A stretch of DNA of 64,000 nt from assembly GCA_911728435.2 (NCBI GenBank), contig OU452201.1, positions 23,312,001 to 23,376,000 of the forward strand. Direction: 5' to 3'. Shown here one piece after another: positions 10,077-21,154 of this stretch (within the stretch, counting starts at the first letter, position 1; each line of letters starts with the position of its first letter). Origin of the DNA: Apoderus coryli. Taxonomy: Eukaryota; Arthropoda; Insecta; Coleoptera; Attelabidae. The notes beneath the pieces were generated by a model that was given only the letters and a program-made list of their open reading frames with translations, had not been told where the DNA came from and ran no database searches. Both the position numbers and the translations under genes were made by a program.

Positions 10077-10975
10077 TATTATATTTCCTTTACCTTAGAA
10101 TATAAGCAACTAAATAATTAAATCAGTCTCTGTTTACGAAAAAGTTCTAACGACTTCATTTTAAAATGTTTCTTAATAGTGTACGCTATAAGTGCATTAG
10201 TCTCCATTTACAAGGATTGCAGTAACAGTATGGTATACAATTAGAGAAAACTTTAATGCTTTAAGCAAGTAAAGATTAGATCCGAAATACAGACAGAATA
10301 AAAATTTAAAGGAAAACTATTTGAACAAAAAACAGGTCCGTGTAATCATAAAATTATTTATTTATTTAATTTAAATAATTAAATTAAGCAAAAAATAATG
10401 TATTTAATTAAATTACATTTAAATAAATTAGAGACAACTATTTACAAGAACAACCAACCCACCTTTGTGACTTCGAGCACATTCCAAAATGCCACTCGCG
10501 CGGCAGGATCATTTTTTTGAATCAAATTATTGTCGGACATTTTTGAACAATGTTCACAATTTTCGGGTAGGGCAACATCTATTAAAGTATGTCAGTTCTT
10601 ACATTTGAATCAGTACATACCGGTCATTTTCTATGAAAAATAAAAATTGCTTTTTCCGAAGTAAGAGGGATAAACAGCAAAAACAAGCAATATAAGAAGG
10701 GTAAGAATAATAAAATAAAAAATAATGTGGCTAAAATAAACGAATAATATTCTGATTGCACACTGGCGAACATACGAATCTGCAGGTACATGATGACAAT
10801 CTTGGCCATATAATAATTATTATTATTGTACAGGATGATTCAAAATGGAAAATTTTGGTGGAAAATATCTATTTATAGACCACATATCCAAAAAATTATT
10901 TACTTGTGGAAACCGTACCTGTATCTCATATACATTATAGGAGGATTCTTAGTTTATTACATATTAGATTGTCCC
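10077..10975. other. No gene recognised
   Basis: AT-rich, including a low-complexity block of ATTTAAAT-like words at about 10350-10430. Short frames at 10624-10809 and 10826-11053 carry no recognisable domain. Confidence 0.4.
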
Positions 10976-10979
10976 GCGT

Positions 10980-11110
10980 TGTGGTTTATTATTTCAAATA
11001 AAAGAAAACAAACAAAAACTTTCAAAGTCAACTCCACAAAATCTTTAATTTAGTTATGAAAAAAGAAAATAATTTCGGCTCAACAAGCCATCATCAGTCC
11101 TACAATAAAG
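10980..11110 (-). repeat. Penelope-like element 3' terminal segment with hammerhead-like motif
   Basis: On the minus strand CTGATGATGGCTTGTTGAGC is followed by CGAAA (core 11097-11073), with a GGCT/AGCC stem, then AAATTAAAGATTTTGTGGAG and TTGACTTT. The same order, including ATTTTGTGGAGT and GACTTT, is seen at 41.7 kb. It lies about 400 bp downstream of the GIY-YIG remnant on the same strand, which ties the motif family to a Penelope-like element. Confidence 0.6.
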
Positions 11111-11502
11111 ATGAAAACGAACGCATAAGAGAAAAAATAAATAAATAAATAAAACGTACAACGGGCAACAAATCTATACATAAGTTCATAAGGTAAAAAA
11201 CTTACCATTATTACAAAAACATCCGTGTAGAAAAAATATCAAACATGAATATGAATAACATTACACCAAAACAAACACCTGTGTTGAGTAAAAAAATAAA
11301 ATAAGAATTTTAATGCATCCAAGACCAGATTCAAATATATCAAAAGGAAAAAACGAAAAACGTTTAACCTTTTTCTATAAGTACAGTATGTCCAAAAAGA
11401 ATTGAATTGAACTGGACTGAAATTCTAAAGAATCGTAAAAATAGTAAATTTAAATGAGGCAAGCAAAAAAAGCATTAAAGAGGGGCACAAAAATTGAACA
11501 CG

Positions 11503-11830
11503 TTACAAATTAAAGAGTGAATTAATAATAGGGGACTCAATGAAAGATGTTTGTTCATTCAAGCAAGTGACACTATTATTTGACTTAGCCTTCATGATCT
11601 CCAAAATCTCCAAATAATTTAAACGGGAGCCCTTGTTACACCTATGTAATAACGTTGAGTTATTCAAAACATCGAAGTTGTGATTTGTCGCAATTAGATG
11701 GTTTGCAAAAGTATATGGAGTATTAAAAATATCGGTATTCTTATAACGAATGTAATAATACAAATGTTCCTTGATTCTCGTAAGGATCCTACGTTTATTA
11801 TTTCGCTTAACGAGCGTTTTTGTTTTTTGG
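11503..11830 (-). pseudogene. Penelope-like element, GIY-YIG endonuclease C-terminal fragment
   Basis: The minus-strand frame reads about 105 codons to a stop at 11503. It begins near 11830 with TQKTKTLVKRNNKRR, continues with TRIKEHLYYYIRYKNTD and FANHLIATNHNFD, then NKGSRLNYLEILEI and a C-terminal LNEQTSF. This is the order seen downstream of the GIY-YIG catalytic part in Penelope-like elements (R.KEH, FA.HL...H, NKG..L..LE). The reverse transcriptase and the GIY-YIG strand itself are missing. The assignment rests on motif recognition only. Confidence 0.7.
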
Positions 11831-11834
11831 GTCT

Positions 11835-12890
11835 AACTTTCCAAAAATGATTTATATTAATAATGGAGATTCATTGAGTTTGTCATGGAAATTTACTAAC
11901 TTTCAGATCAGCCTTTACGAATAATATTATTAAATTATTCTTTAGGGTCACTATAATTTGCCATACAAGTGAGGTTCATAATACATGATTATGATTTATT
12001 ATTATTTGACAGTTGACATCTTGGAATTTTGAAACAGCATATAAATACTTTTCCAAAGTTATTTTGTAGCATCTTGCTATTTTAAATGAGTTAGGTTTTG
12101 GAAATTTTCATTAACTAGTACAAACAGGATTTTGCATATGAACACAACAACTTTAACTTTTTTAGTGAACCTTTTGACCCCTAAGGTCATTTGTACAAAA
12201 TTTATTTGTGTTAAAGCTTTTGTAAACATCTATTTTTTTCTACGAAAAATACATCCAAATAGCACAACACACACACACTCACATGCAAATACATTTTCCC
12301 AAAAACATAATATTCGTTATGAATAATCCCAATCCTTTGCTTCTATACAATATAATATATAATATTATAGTGTCTGTGAGGTAAAAAATTTGATTTGGTA
12401 CCTCCCGTATTTCATTTACAAGTAGGTATAAGAAATATTTTCACCAATAGCAAATTATCTATAAATTTCAGATATACACAACTTTGGTAGTTCTAGTGAT
12501 TTTTCAAAAGTTCACTCAAATGAAAAATTACCCTGCGTTTTTTGCTTAAAATAAAATGATATGTTCAGTACAACTGACCGCTAACAAGATCAATTGATTT
12601 TTGAATAGGTATTTAAAATACAAAGTGTTTTTCTTATTGAAGAGAAAACTTGGTAATTTTGAAACATCAATCATCAGTTTCCATAACTTAATTCACGCTT
12701 TATACCTGGATGATACATAATATATCAATTTGCTTGCATTGGCGGTTTCAAAAAATGGAAATGTATGTACTCGTATAAGTTGTATTTGATACAATGTGTA
12801 TCAGCCAAATGGAATAAATTCAACATTACTTAACTTGAAAAAACACTCGGACATGTCGATTGGTATTTTTGGTTGCGCGTTTCTTTCAAC
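11835..12890. other. No gene recognised
   Basis: AT-rich. A 64-codon frame at 12132-12326 has no motif. Confidence 0.4.
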
Positions 12891-12894
12891 AAAA

Positions 12895-13020
12895 GCTTTT
12901 TATTAGAAATATTGTTTTTCGGCAACCGTCCGGGATGTAACCACTTCCCGGACTCTTTTTCTTTGAGAAAGTAGCATTTCCCGGACTAGGACGGGAAGAA
13001 TCACGTCTTTGTTGTCATTT
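12895..13020 (+). repeat. Direct repeat copy 1 (CCCGGACT motif)
   Basis: Contains TTTTTCGGCAACCGTCCGGG, then CTTCCCGGACTCTTTTTCTT and GCATTTCCCGGACTAG. A diverged copy starts 397 bp downstream. Local CCCGGACT/AGTCCGGG words can form hairpins. Its GC-rich words stand out from the AT-rich surroundings. Confidence 0.8.
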
Positions 13021-13299
13021 CAAACAAATTGAATACCTTCAATATTAGCAATTGCTCGAATTTTTTTATAAATAATAATATAAATAAGAATTAAAATGTG
13101 TCTGTTAATATGTGGTATACTGTGTTCTGTTTAATTTAAATAATAAATAAAATGTATAATAAAGAAATGTGTCATCTCATTGATTTATTATTCTACACGG
13201 TTGCCGAAAAAATATTGTACGCAACACGCCCGAACATAGTTTTTTTGGACTCACAGAATTTTGTCTATTTGTCCAAAAAAAACTATTTTCCGGAATTGT

Positions 13300-13425
13300 T
13301 ACGTAAATTACTATTTTCGGCAACCGTCCGGGATGTGCTTACTTTTCGGACGCTTTTTCTTTGAATAAGTGGCATTTCCCGGCCTAGTCCGGGAAGTACG
13401 TACTTCCCGAACTAGGATAGGTGGT
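13300..13425 (+). repeat. Direct repeat copy 2 (CCCGGACT motif)
   Basis: Matches 12895-13020 over about 100 bp: TTTTCGGCAACCGTCCGGGA, then CTTTTTCTTTGAATAAGTGG and ATTTCCCGG. It ends in a near-palindrome of AGTCCGGGAAGTACGT and ACTTCCCGAACT. Function is unknown. Confidence 0.8.
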
Positions 13426-13611
13426 CTAAATGTCCCCTGCCAACATCTTGGCAATATTATTATCTTTAATATAAATTTCTTCTTAGGGTACACAACATCT
13501 CAGGCGTGACAGATCTAATTGCAAGTATTATTCGAGTTCTTAAGTCAGTTAATTTAGTCAGTTTAGTTTTGTCTACAATACTTTTGACATATCCTCATAA
13601 GAGAAAGTTTA

Positions 13612-13875
13612 ATAATTATGGATCAGGGGATCCTGCTGGCCATTCCGTCGATCCTCGTCTCCCTAGCCACCGAGTTGGAAATATTTTATTGCTGATACCT
13701 TATCGTATTCGCTGGATCTTGTGAGTTTGCTGGATCAGGATATAAGTTGGCATGACATTAATTTGGAGCAGTGCTAAATTGTTATCGCTGTTCAAATTAC
13801 CCTCAATAAAAAGCGGACCTCTGATACGATATCCAAAAATTACTCCCCAAACGTTAAACTTTCCAGGCTATTGGG
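13612..13875 (-). pseudogene. Mariner (DD41D-like) transposase fossil
   Basis: Read on the minus strand from 13875 the frame gives GKFNVWGVIFGYRIRGPLF and IEGNLN, then a degraded gap, then RWLGRRGSTEWPAGSPDP. These align with KINVWCGILGNHIIGPLF, IPGNL and RWIGRRGPIEWPARSPDL of the intact transposase at 29.6-30.7 kb. The piece spans the region before the second Asp through the SPD block. Stops and the loss of both ends make it non-functional. It is an older member of the family that has two young copies in this window. Confidence 0.75.
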
Positions 13876-13879
13876 TATG

Positions 13880-15180
13880 TTCGTTTCTAAGTCAGTGAGG
13901 ATTTCCCGTTGACAACTAACAACTATGCAGGCAGAGAACAATTGGCTACTAGTCGTTGTAAACACAAGTAAACAATTCTATTAGTTTTTTTGATAGCACA
14001 TCAGTAAAATAAAAACAAATGATGAAAGGGATTCTGCTTACTTTCTAAATATCAAAACCTAACTAAAATATAGAGTTTGTTAAAGCGAATTTCTGTAATA
14101 CAATTATTTGTATTTATATCCGAAACAGTTGAAAATAGGTACAGGACATTGTAGAAACTGTAATAATAAACAAAATTAAAATTATTAATTTGTGAGGCTT
14201 AAATGAAAAACCCGTTTGGATCAGATAATGACGCATTCCATGTGTCTTTTATTGTGTTAACAGTTTTTAAATTTCATGTTGTATAAGGTTAATTCTATTA
14301 TGTTTTATAGAAATAGTTATGTATTATATAAAACGTTAATATTAAGCTTTACGTTCATTTAGGTCAATTTACGGGCAGGTAAAGATTTTTACGGTCTATT
14401 TTAGTCTTACTCAGAAGTATTTCCTAAAAATTAAAAAATGGGAGCCATTTAGATTATTAATTTGTTTTAAATTGACTGTTTTGCACACTGTGATTTACGG
14501 TTGTTATCGATTTGGTTTACTGCTACAAGGCGACGCATTAAGACATTTATCAAATAATTAAAATTTCTTAAAATATAAATGAAGATATTGTGGGCATTTT
14601 GTATTTTTTGTTGTATACACCCACGTATTGAACAAAACTTAATTACAAATGAAATTGCCACGTAACTCATAAACGTTACATTAATCTTATGCAAAATTCC
14701 AGCTATTTCTAGTTTCAATTCGAATATACATTTTAAAGTCCTACCCTGGAGACCTCGAGTTGGAAAGGCTGATTGTGAATCCAGAAAAGGTACGGTTGTA
14801 GAACTGCCGCCACATGGGAAATTTTCGTTAATGTTATATGTTTTGTACACCGCACAACGGCTGTATTGCGACGATGGCTGCCTCCATAACATACATAGAA
14901 ATGCAGCGTCGTCCACAAATTGTTATTATTTCTTTCTTGTTGCCTACTACCTATTATATTCTTGTGTATACAAAGCCAAGGAAACTAAAACAAAAAGTTA
15001 ATAATACGTACGTTTGTGTCTTTATAACCAGTAAATTTCGGGTTTTGGAGAAAGCTATATAGATTATTTACAATATTAAAATTAATCTTGGGAACATTTA
15101 TCAATTTTATAATAGTGTTTTCATTATTGGCTTGTCAATAGCAGCAGAAGTAAAAGTTAACTAAAGTAAAATTTACTGAT
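13880..15180. other. No gene recognised
   Basis: A 149-codon minus-strand frame at 14467-14916 is long for such AT-rich DNA, but it shows no domain and no splice context I could support, so it is not called. Confidence 0.4.
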
Positions 15181-15479
15181 CACACAATGGCCTCAGGGGC
15201 CTGGTAAGTTCTGCTTCCAGGTACGGGTGTGGCAATCCCGAGGTACCCTAGCTCGTAATCTCAAGGTGTAAATCCATCGTGCTGAGGAGATGAATAGCTC
15301 CACGTTACGGAGTCCTGAACGAGGTCCTTCGGATACCAGGCGCCCTCCGATTGTAACTAGCCTTTCTGTAGTATCCAGGCTCTGTTACATATGACTTCTA
15401 ACTTGTAGAATGCGCTTCGGAACAACATGAATCGTTCATTTCCCAATAATTCAGGGCGATGTCCACCCCTAAGAACATC

Positions 15480-16080
15480 AGTACTACGAACCAAGAATCA
15501 ATATAAAGAGAGGAGTCATCTATCATATAGATTTATTAAACTGCACAATAGAAGAAATTGCAGCAAGTTTAATCCAAAATCAATGGAGAACTGGAGACAA
15601 TACTAACTATATTCTGACTTCTGACAGGTCTGTATTACCAGAAAAAGTGAAAGTCACCTTTTATTGCCTTAATGTAAGACTGAGATGTTTTAGATGCCTC
15701 AAATTCGGCCACACATCTGTCAATTGTCAAGTAGAACAAATATGCAACTGCAGTAAACAGATGTATGGAGATATCCCATTTACAGAAATAATCTGCGTAA
15801 ACTGTAATGGTGATCACACATCGCGTTCTCGTAACTGTCCTGTATTTAAGCAGGAGCAAGCAATTCAGGAAATTAAGGCGAAAAATAACATTACCTATTT
15901 CGAAGCGACAAAGATGGTAGTGACGCAAACCCCAACGGGCGCATTATCATGTCACAGGTTAACAAGCCTAGTATAGACTCTGATAACAGTCAAGTTCTCA
16001 CTCTCTCGGACGGAGGTTCTGGGAAACGTAAATATAATGAAGTTTTAGGTGGTTCTTTTTCAAAGGATGATTCTGATTAA
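15480..16080 (+). pseudogene. LINE ORF1 (Gag-like) with CCHC zinc knuckles, frameshifted
   Basis: The frame runs from about 15480 with PRINIKRGVIYHIDLLNC and TIEEIAASL, resembling the domain before the knuckles in jockey-type ORF1, and then VTFYCLNVRLRCFRCLKFGH. The first knuckle is CFRCLKFGHTSVNC (about 15680-15730). A second cysteine-rich block ends in CVNCNGDHTSRSRNC. At about 15950 the sense shifts frame and continues to a stop at 16080, ending in a polar, Ser/Asp-rich tail. Such ORF1 proteins bind element RNA; this copy is broken. Confidence 0.75.
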
Positions 16081-16111
16081 AAAAATATACCTACCACAAT
16101 CGGAATGTGTA

Positions 16112-16330
16112 AAATTACATCGCTTAAGATTGGGTCATATGACATTGACTCATTTGAAAGACCGGAAACACCCATCTGTGCTCAATATATTGTGAGACTG
16201 ACTGTTTTGAATTTAATATTCACCTGTTCCTCTTACAGAAGCATAAGACTAATATCGATGAGAATATGAAAAACAATTTCTTGGATGGTTATGAGGATTT
16301 AAGAGAATTTCGGAATTTCATGAATCATTA
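16112..16330 (+). pseudogene. LINE ORF2 extreme C-terminal fragment
   Basis: Reads CVKLHRLRLGHMTLTHLKDR, matching the LxRLRxGHxxLTH motif that follows RNase H in jockey/R1-type ORF2 proteins. A stop falls where the Cys-rich segment should be, and degraded sequence follows to about 16330 (YEDLREFRNF). Its direct junction with ORF1 is what reveals the internal deletion. Confidence 0.6.
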
Positions 16331-16399
16331 TAAATGACGTGTGCTATTGACCATGCGTAGTCGATGTACCTTAATTAAAAAAAAAATATGAAAAAAAAA

Positions 16400-17670
16400 C
16401 CTGTGTTTTTTGCTTGATAGTCATGCGAAAAGTTTGTGCACAAGATTCCGGAATTTGAAAAGATATGCGTGCCAAGCTGTTTCTTTGATAATAAACCAAT
16501 GAAGACTACTTCACTGTAAAAATCCTAAACATTGTTACCAATATGGTGTAATAAAACTATTGTGCATACAATGATATACTATTGTGCACACAATAAATCT
16601 TTGCGAGCTGAGAATTTCATGTGATCTACAATAAATGAAATGATGGTAACTCAAGGTCGTTGACACAAGTTACTTGATTTTAATTGCATCTACATCCAAT
16701 AAATTTCGCTATTTTAGAACAAGTACTAAATTAGTTGCAACCTATTTATTTTAAGTCACAATTCGACAGAAGCTCTACTTCAGTTAACGTTTAATGTCAA
16801 ATATATAGTTCATATGTCTACGTTTGTAGTTTGTGCAATAGTCCTAACATATTTTCAAGTTTTGTAAATTACTTTATCTACTATCAGTAAAACGTTAAAA
16901 TTAGTCGTTTATAGAGTATCAGCTGCAAAATCCTCGGCAGAGTTGCGTAATATATTTATGAATTTGCTAAGACACAAAAATCTTTGAGCATCATTATGAA
17001 TCAAAATTAACTTTCAGACAATTTACTTACTAAATATCTGGCAAATTAATGTCGCCTGTGTCTATGAAACAAATATAGTCGGAAATTCTCAATCTAATGC
17101 GGTTTGTTTTATATTTTGAGTCTTTTTTTCTCCCCAAGTAAATTAAAACAGAGAACAGCGAAATTTAGATTTAAATTCAAGACAAATGGAAAATCGTTTT
17201 TTCATTACCGACATTTTAAAAGTTTTTGTGCAAATAAAATTAATTCAACTCGTTTTCGTATAGCAACAAGAAGATGCCATTAACTGGGTTATTTATATTA
17301 AAGCAGCTTTACAAAAAGTATAATCCCTGAAAAAAGTAAAGTAAGAATAATAATAGTCAATAATGAATTCTAGTAGGAATAATACAATAAATAATTAGCT
17401 AAGCTAAATGCAACTAAACTTGATATACCGGATATGAAAATACTGGATATTATAATACTGAATGAAAACAAAAAATTATCTCATAAACCTCGTCTAGCTA
17501 GACCGTGTGAGTGAAATTTACAAATGTCGATGAAAATTTGGAATTTATGTGATTTGGTTCAAACATCTGCTGACCACAATTTATGAGTCCGGGAATGCTG
17601 TTTGACACAAACTCGCAATACAAGAAGCCCTATTTATATTATATATGTGTTTGTAAGAATTGAGTTGAAT
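16400..17670. other. No gene recognised
   Basis: AT-rich spacer with short near-duplicated words (ATTGTGCATACAAT and ATTGTGCACACAAT near 16560-16595). No coding signal. Confidence 0.4.
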
Positions 17671-17674
17671 TTAA

Positions 17675-18010
17675 TGCTTTAATGGAGCCTATCAGTTTCA
17701 TGATTATTTTAATTTCATCGGAACTATAGACGTAGATAAGTAGTCTTAGAAAATCTCGTATCCACGATATGTCGAACAAACTATTGAATATTTTTTTATA
17801 GATTTAATGGAATATAACACATAAAAACCACATATTACATTGGCGTTCGAAAAGACTGTAAAACAGGATCAAAAAGTAAACGGCTATTTCTGTTATGCTG
17901 TGATAGAATATCACCTACGAAATGTATCATAAAAACATGCTTACATAGGCGTACGAAAATAGTGGAAAAGGAGTCAAAACAGAAAAATAAAATGAATCGA
18001 AGCTAGCATT
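17675..18010 (+). repeat. Dispersed repeat family A, internally deleted copy
   Basis: Starts with AATGGAGCCTATCAGTTTCA, the same head as the array at 26.9 kb, and includes ATAAGTAGTCTTAGAAAAT, TATCCACGA and TTGGCGTTCGAAAAGACTG. It is shorter than the 26.9-kb copy because the central part is missing. Confidence 0.7.
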
Positions 18011-18235
18011 CGTCACCCGCAACGTCCATTTGATTTCCTTTATTTCTGTGCCATATTGTGGATTATACTAGCAGTTGTATAAATATAGTTGGGAGAGGCG
18101 TAGAAAACTTTTGAAATTTATTTTACGACGTTACTCAATATTTGCCACTGGACGATAATAAATTTCATCGATTTTATAGAAGCATAAAACGTACATATTT
18201 TGTTCGTTCATATGGGTTAGCTGAACAGACAGTGA

Positions 18236-19811
18236 CATCTAACAATGTTTTTTAAAATTCAACAGATTTAACAGAGGAGGTCTTTTTTGAAGATATATTC
18301 AGGGGTGAAATATAAAATACGTAGCACTAGCTGGAGTTGTTTTCATAGCTCCCGTTATCATCATTCGGTGAAAGTTCTCAAAAACTCAGTTCATATTTTG
18401 TCTCCAATCATAGCTGAGCTGACAAATATGTCAGTTCAAAGTGGTATATTCCCGGAACAGCTGAAACATGCCATCGTTGTTCCAATATTTAAAAAAGGAG
18501 ATAAAACTTCTATTGAGAATTACAGACCGATATCGCTTTTGAGTGTCTTTTATAAGGTCATGGAAATGATTGTTTCGAATAGAATTTTTGGGTTCCTGGC
18601 CTCCTCTAAAATCATAAGTAGGTGTCAACATGGTTTTCGGCCAGGTTTTTCAACAGAAACGTGTACTTATGAGTTTGTACAACAGATACACGACTGATAG
18701 CGGGCACTATGCGGTGGGTGTGTTGTTTGATCTGACGAGTGCGTTTGATGTGGTGGATAAGGATTTCTTGTGTAGAAAGATAGATCAGCTGGGTTTGCGT
18801 GGGCCTATAAATAGGTGGATTGACTCCTATTTAACTCATAGAAGGATGGCGGTAAAGATTGATTCATCTATATCAGAATCTCAAGAAATTGATTTGGGTA
18901 CTCCTCAGGGGAGTATAGTTGGACCGCTGCTTTTCCTACTGTACATTAACGACCTTCCCACGTGCATTGCACATGGTACCGTGTATATGTACGCTGATGA
19001 TACCACCATTCTAATATACGATAAAGATCCTGAGCTCTTAGAATATAAAATGAACGTAACTCTAGAGGAATTTCAGTCGTGGTGTCATAAAAATAGACTG
19101 ATGATCAATTATAGCAAGACTGTCGCTTTTCATTTTAATAAATATAAAAATCCACTGCTTTTCAATTTATGTATTGATGCCCTTGTTTTACCTTGGGCAG
19201 AGTCTGCTAAGTTGTTGGGTGTGTATGTTGATCCGGGGTTGAGTTTGATTAGTCATGTTGATAATCTATGTAGCAGACTTTCTAGAAGTCTATACGTGCT
19301 GCTTTCTCTAAAAACATATATGGACAAGCATTACCTCATTTCTGTATATTATGCTCTTATATATTCGTCTATCGCGTACAATATAGCAATTTGGGGTAGA
19401 TCTACGGAGGTGGACAGTGTGTTCATATTGCAAAAAAGAGCAATTCGATATATATTCAATATTCCATACAGAGGGACTTGTAAATGTACTTTTAGGAAAT
19501 ATAACATCCTCACTGTTCCATGTATTTACTTATATAAAACGCTTTGTCCCATATTTAAAAATAAAAATCAGGCTCGAAGACGGGGAGATGGTCATCGCTA
19601 TCCTACTCGAGGGAGGGATCTCTTATATCTACCTCGACCCAAACACGAGTTTTATAAAAAATCGCCTCTGTACTCAGGATACTTTTATTTCAATCTTCTT
19701 CCCTCAAAGATAAGAAACTGTGCAAATATGAGCATTTTCAAAAATTTATTAAAAGAGTTCCTTATAAACGGTGCGTTCTACAGCCTACAGGAATTTACCA
19801 CCTCAGTATAG
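18236..19811 (+). pseudogene. LINE ORF2 reverse transcriptase, one frameshift, 5' truncated
   Basis: The first segment (to about 18697) contains FPEQLKHAIVVPIFKKGD, ENYRPISLLSVFYKVME and QHGFRPGFST, the early fingers/palm motifs. After a small frameshift near 18695 the second segment runs to the stop at 19811, with FDLTSAFD (first catalytic Asp), LGTPQGSIVGPLLF and MYADDTT (the catalytic YADD). It then has the thumb and the C-terminal LQKRAIRYIF block usual in CR1/jockey-type proteins. The endonuclease domain is absent. The long uninterrupted second frame suggests a moderately recent insertion. Confidence 0.88.
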
Positions 19812-20013
19812 TTTTGTTAAGCTGTGTCAAGAGTTTGTTGTATATGTATAAATATGTATTTTGTATTTTTATTTATATTTTCAGTTTAATTAATGAATAA
19901 TTTATGCTCAATGTTTTTTGCGTTTTGTATTTTGACGTGTCTATGTACAGAATCTATGTACTTTTGAAAGACTAATAAAGATATTATTATATATTATTAT
20001 TATTATTATTATA
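18236..20013 (+). mobile_element. 5'-truncated CR1/L2-like LINE with (TTA)n tail
   Basis: Carries the reverse transcriptase and C-terminal part of ORF2, a short UTR ending CTAATAAAGAT, and an ATT/TAT microsatellite at about 19981-20013 instead of poly(A). Microsatellite tails are typical of CR1/L2-type LINEs. A related copy at 45805-46973 ends with the same TAATAAAGAT plus TTA repeats, confirming the 3' terminus. The 5' end is truncated within the reverse transcriptase. Confidence 0.85.
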
Positions 20014-20885
20014 ATTCTTTGCATCTGAAAATATATTGCGTTTCAAGCCAACAGACCACTGCAGTAGTCTAAAACTTTATCCATATGGCACATGTATGAC
20101 CCGTAAGAGCAAGGAGGACTGCACCACTGCGGTTTCCAGTCCAGGTCCAGACTCCCATATTTCTGGATAGAACAAAAATTTTAGATTTGCACAACATGTC
20201 CAAAAGATTAATCGACTATAAAATAATATAAAACCATCACCTAGAATACTGACCTAAAACTTTTTAACAATACTCAGGTATTTTATAACAAATACATCTA
20301 AGATTGCCTCTAGTACATTACAACTATATTAAGTCACAAAATATTGCAGAAAAAAATGTATTTCACAATGTCTAAATAAATGAAAAAATATACATATAAA
20401 AATATAATGCTATATTGAGTTAGTATTGGCTATTGAAATGAAACGAAAAAAAGTAGACTCGATGCCCTAAGGCCATCCAAATGCATTGCGCATATACGTG
20501 TATAAACCAATGTAAACAAAAGTTTATTTAATACATAGAATTTCGATGAAACTTCGACTAAAATAGATATTAACAGCAAGGGCGTAGTTAATTTTTTGCA
20601 TAATAGTGCACAAAAAGCTTCCTATTTGAATGATTTTTAACTTACACCATGACATGGTAATGTTATTGTCATATTTAAAATAAGAGTAGGTACATTTTAT
20701 ACCTATGAAGAGCTGAACTTTTACGGATGACCGTAACGATTGTCAGTCGAACAGCAAACATAATTTTGGGAATGTGGCTTTGCCTACATTTATATAATAA
20801 TTAATCTAAAGAAAAATATAATTGATGATACACTTCATAGGTAAAATTCTATCAAAACTATAAATAAATAATCAATATTTCTGCT
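20014..20885. other. No gene recognised
   Basis: AT-rich flank of the LINE. Nothing else supported. Confidence 0.4.
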
Positions 20886-20889
20886 ATAT

Positions 20890-21150
20890 TTAGGAAATAT
20901 CTTTTGAGTTGTTACCTCTTATTACACTCTTTTCGAACGCCTATGTGATGTATTTTTTATTTTTAATGTTCTAGGTTATATTCTATTAAATCAATGAAAA
21001 ATGATTCAATATTTCGGATAACACGTTTAAGAACTATATATTTTTGAACCCGTTGTTAAACTTCTTGCTTACGTTCAATGTTTTCCAAAAGTAAATCAGC
21101 ACCTAAAAAATCCTAAAGTATTTTTGTACCAAATTTCAAAGACATCATAA
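20890..21150 (-). repeat. Dispersed repeat family A, minus-strand copy
   Basis: Reverse-complemented it gives AAATTTGGTACAAAAATACT, AAACATTGAACGTAAGCAAG, TATCCGAAATATTGAATCAT and CATAGGCGTTCGAAAAGAGT, all in the order seen in the 26.9-kb copy. Only the head-to-middle portion is present. Confidence 0.75.
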
Positions 21151-21154
21151 GGAG

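Larger units (their letters stand above)
15185..16390 (+). mobile_element. Internally deleted jockey-like non-LTR retrotransposon
   Basis: A more GC-rich 5' leader (about 15185-15480) precedes an ORF1 with zinc knuckles. This is followed within about 30 bp by a segment that matches the extreme C-terminus of ORF2, and then A-rich sequence near 16376-16400. Endonuclease, reverse transcriptase and RNase H are missing, so several kilobases were lost between ORF1 and the ORF2 tail. The exact 5' end and the target duplication could not be fixed. Confidence 0.65.

Noticed and set aside
14467..14916. 149-codon minus-strand open frame
   Set aside because: No domain, no homologue I recognise, and overlapping frames in the same and opposite strands. 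Length alone is not enough.
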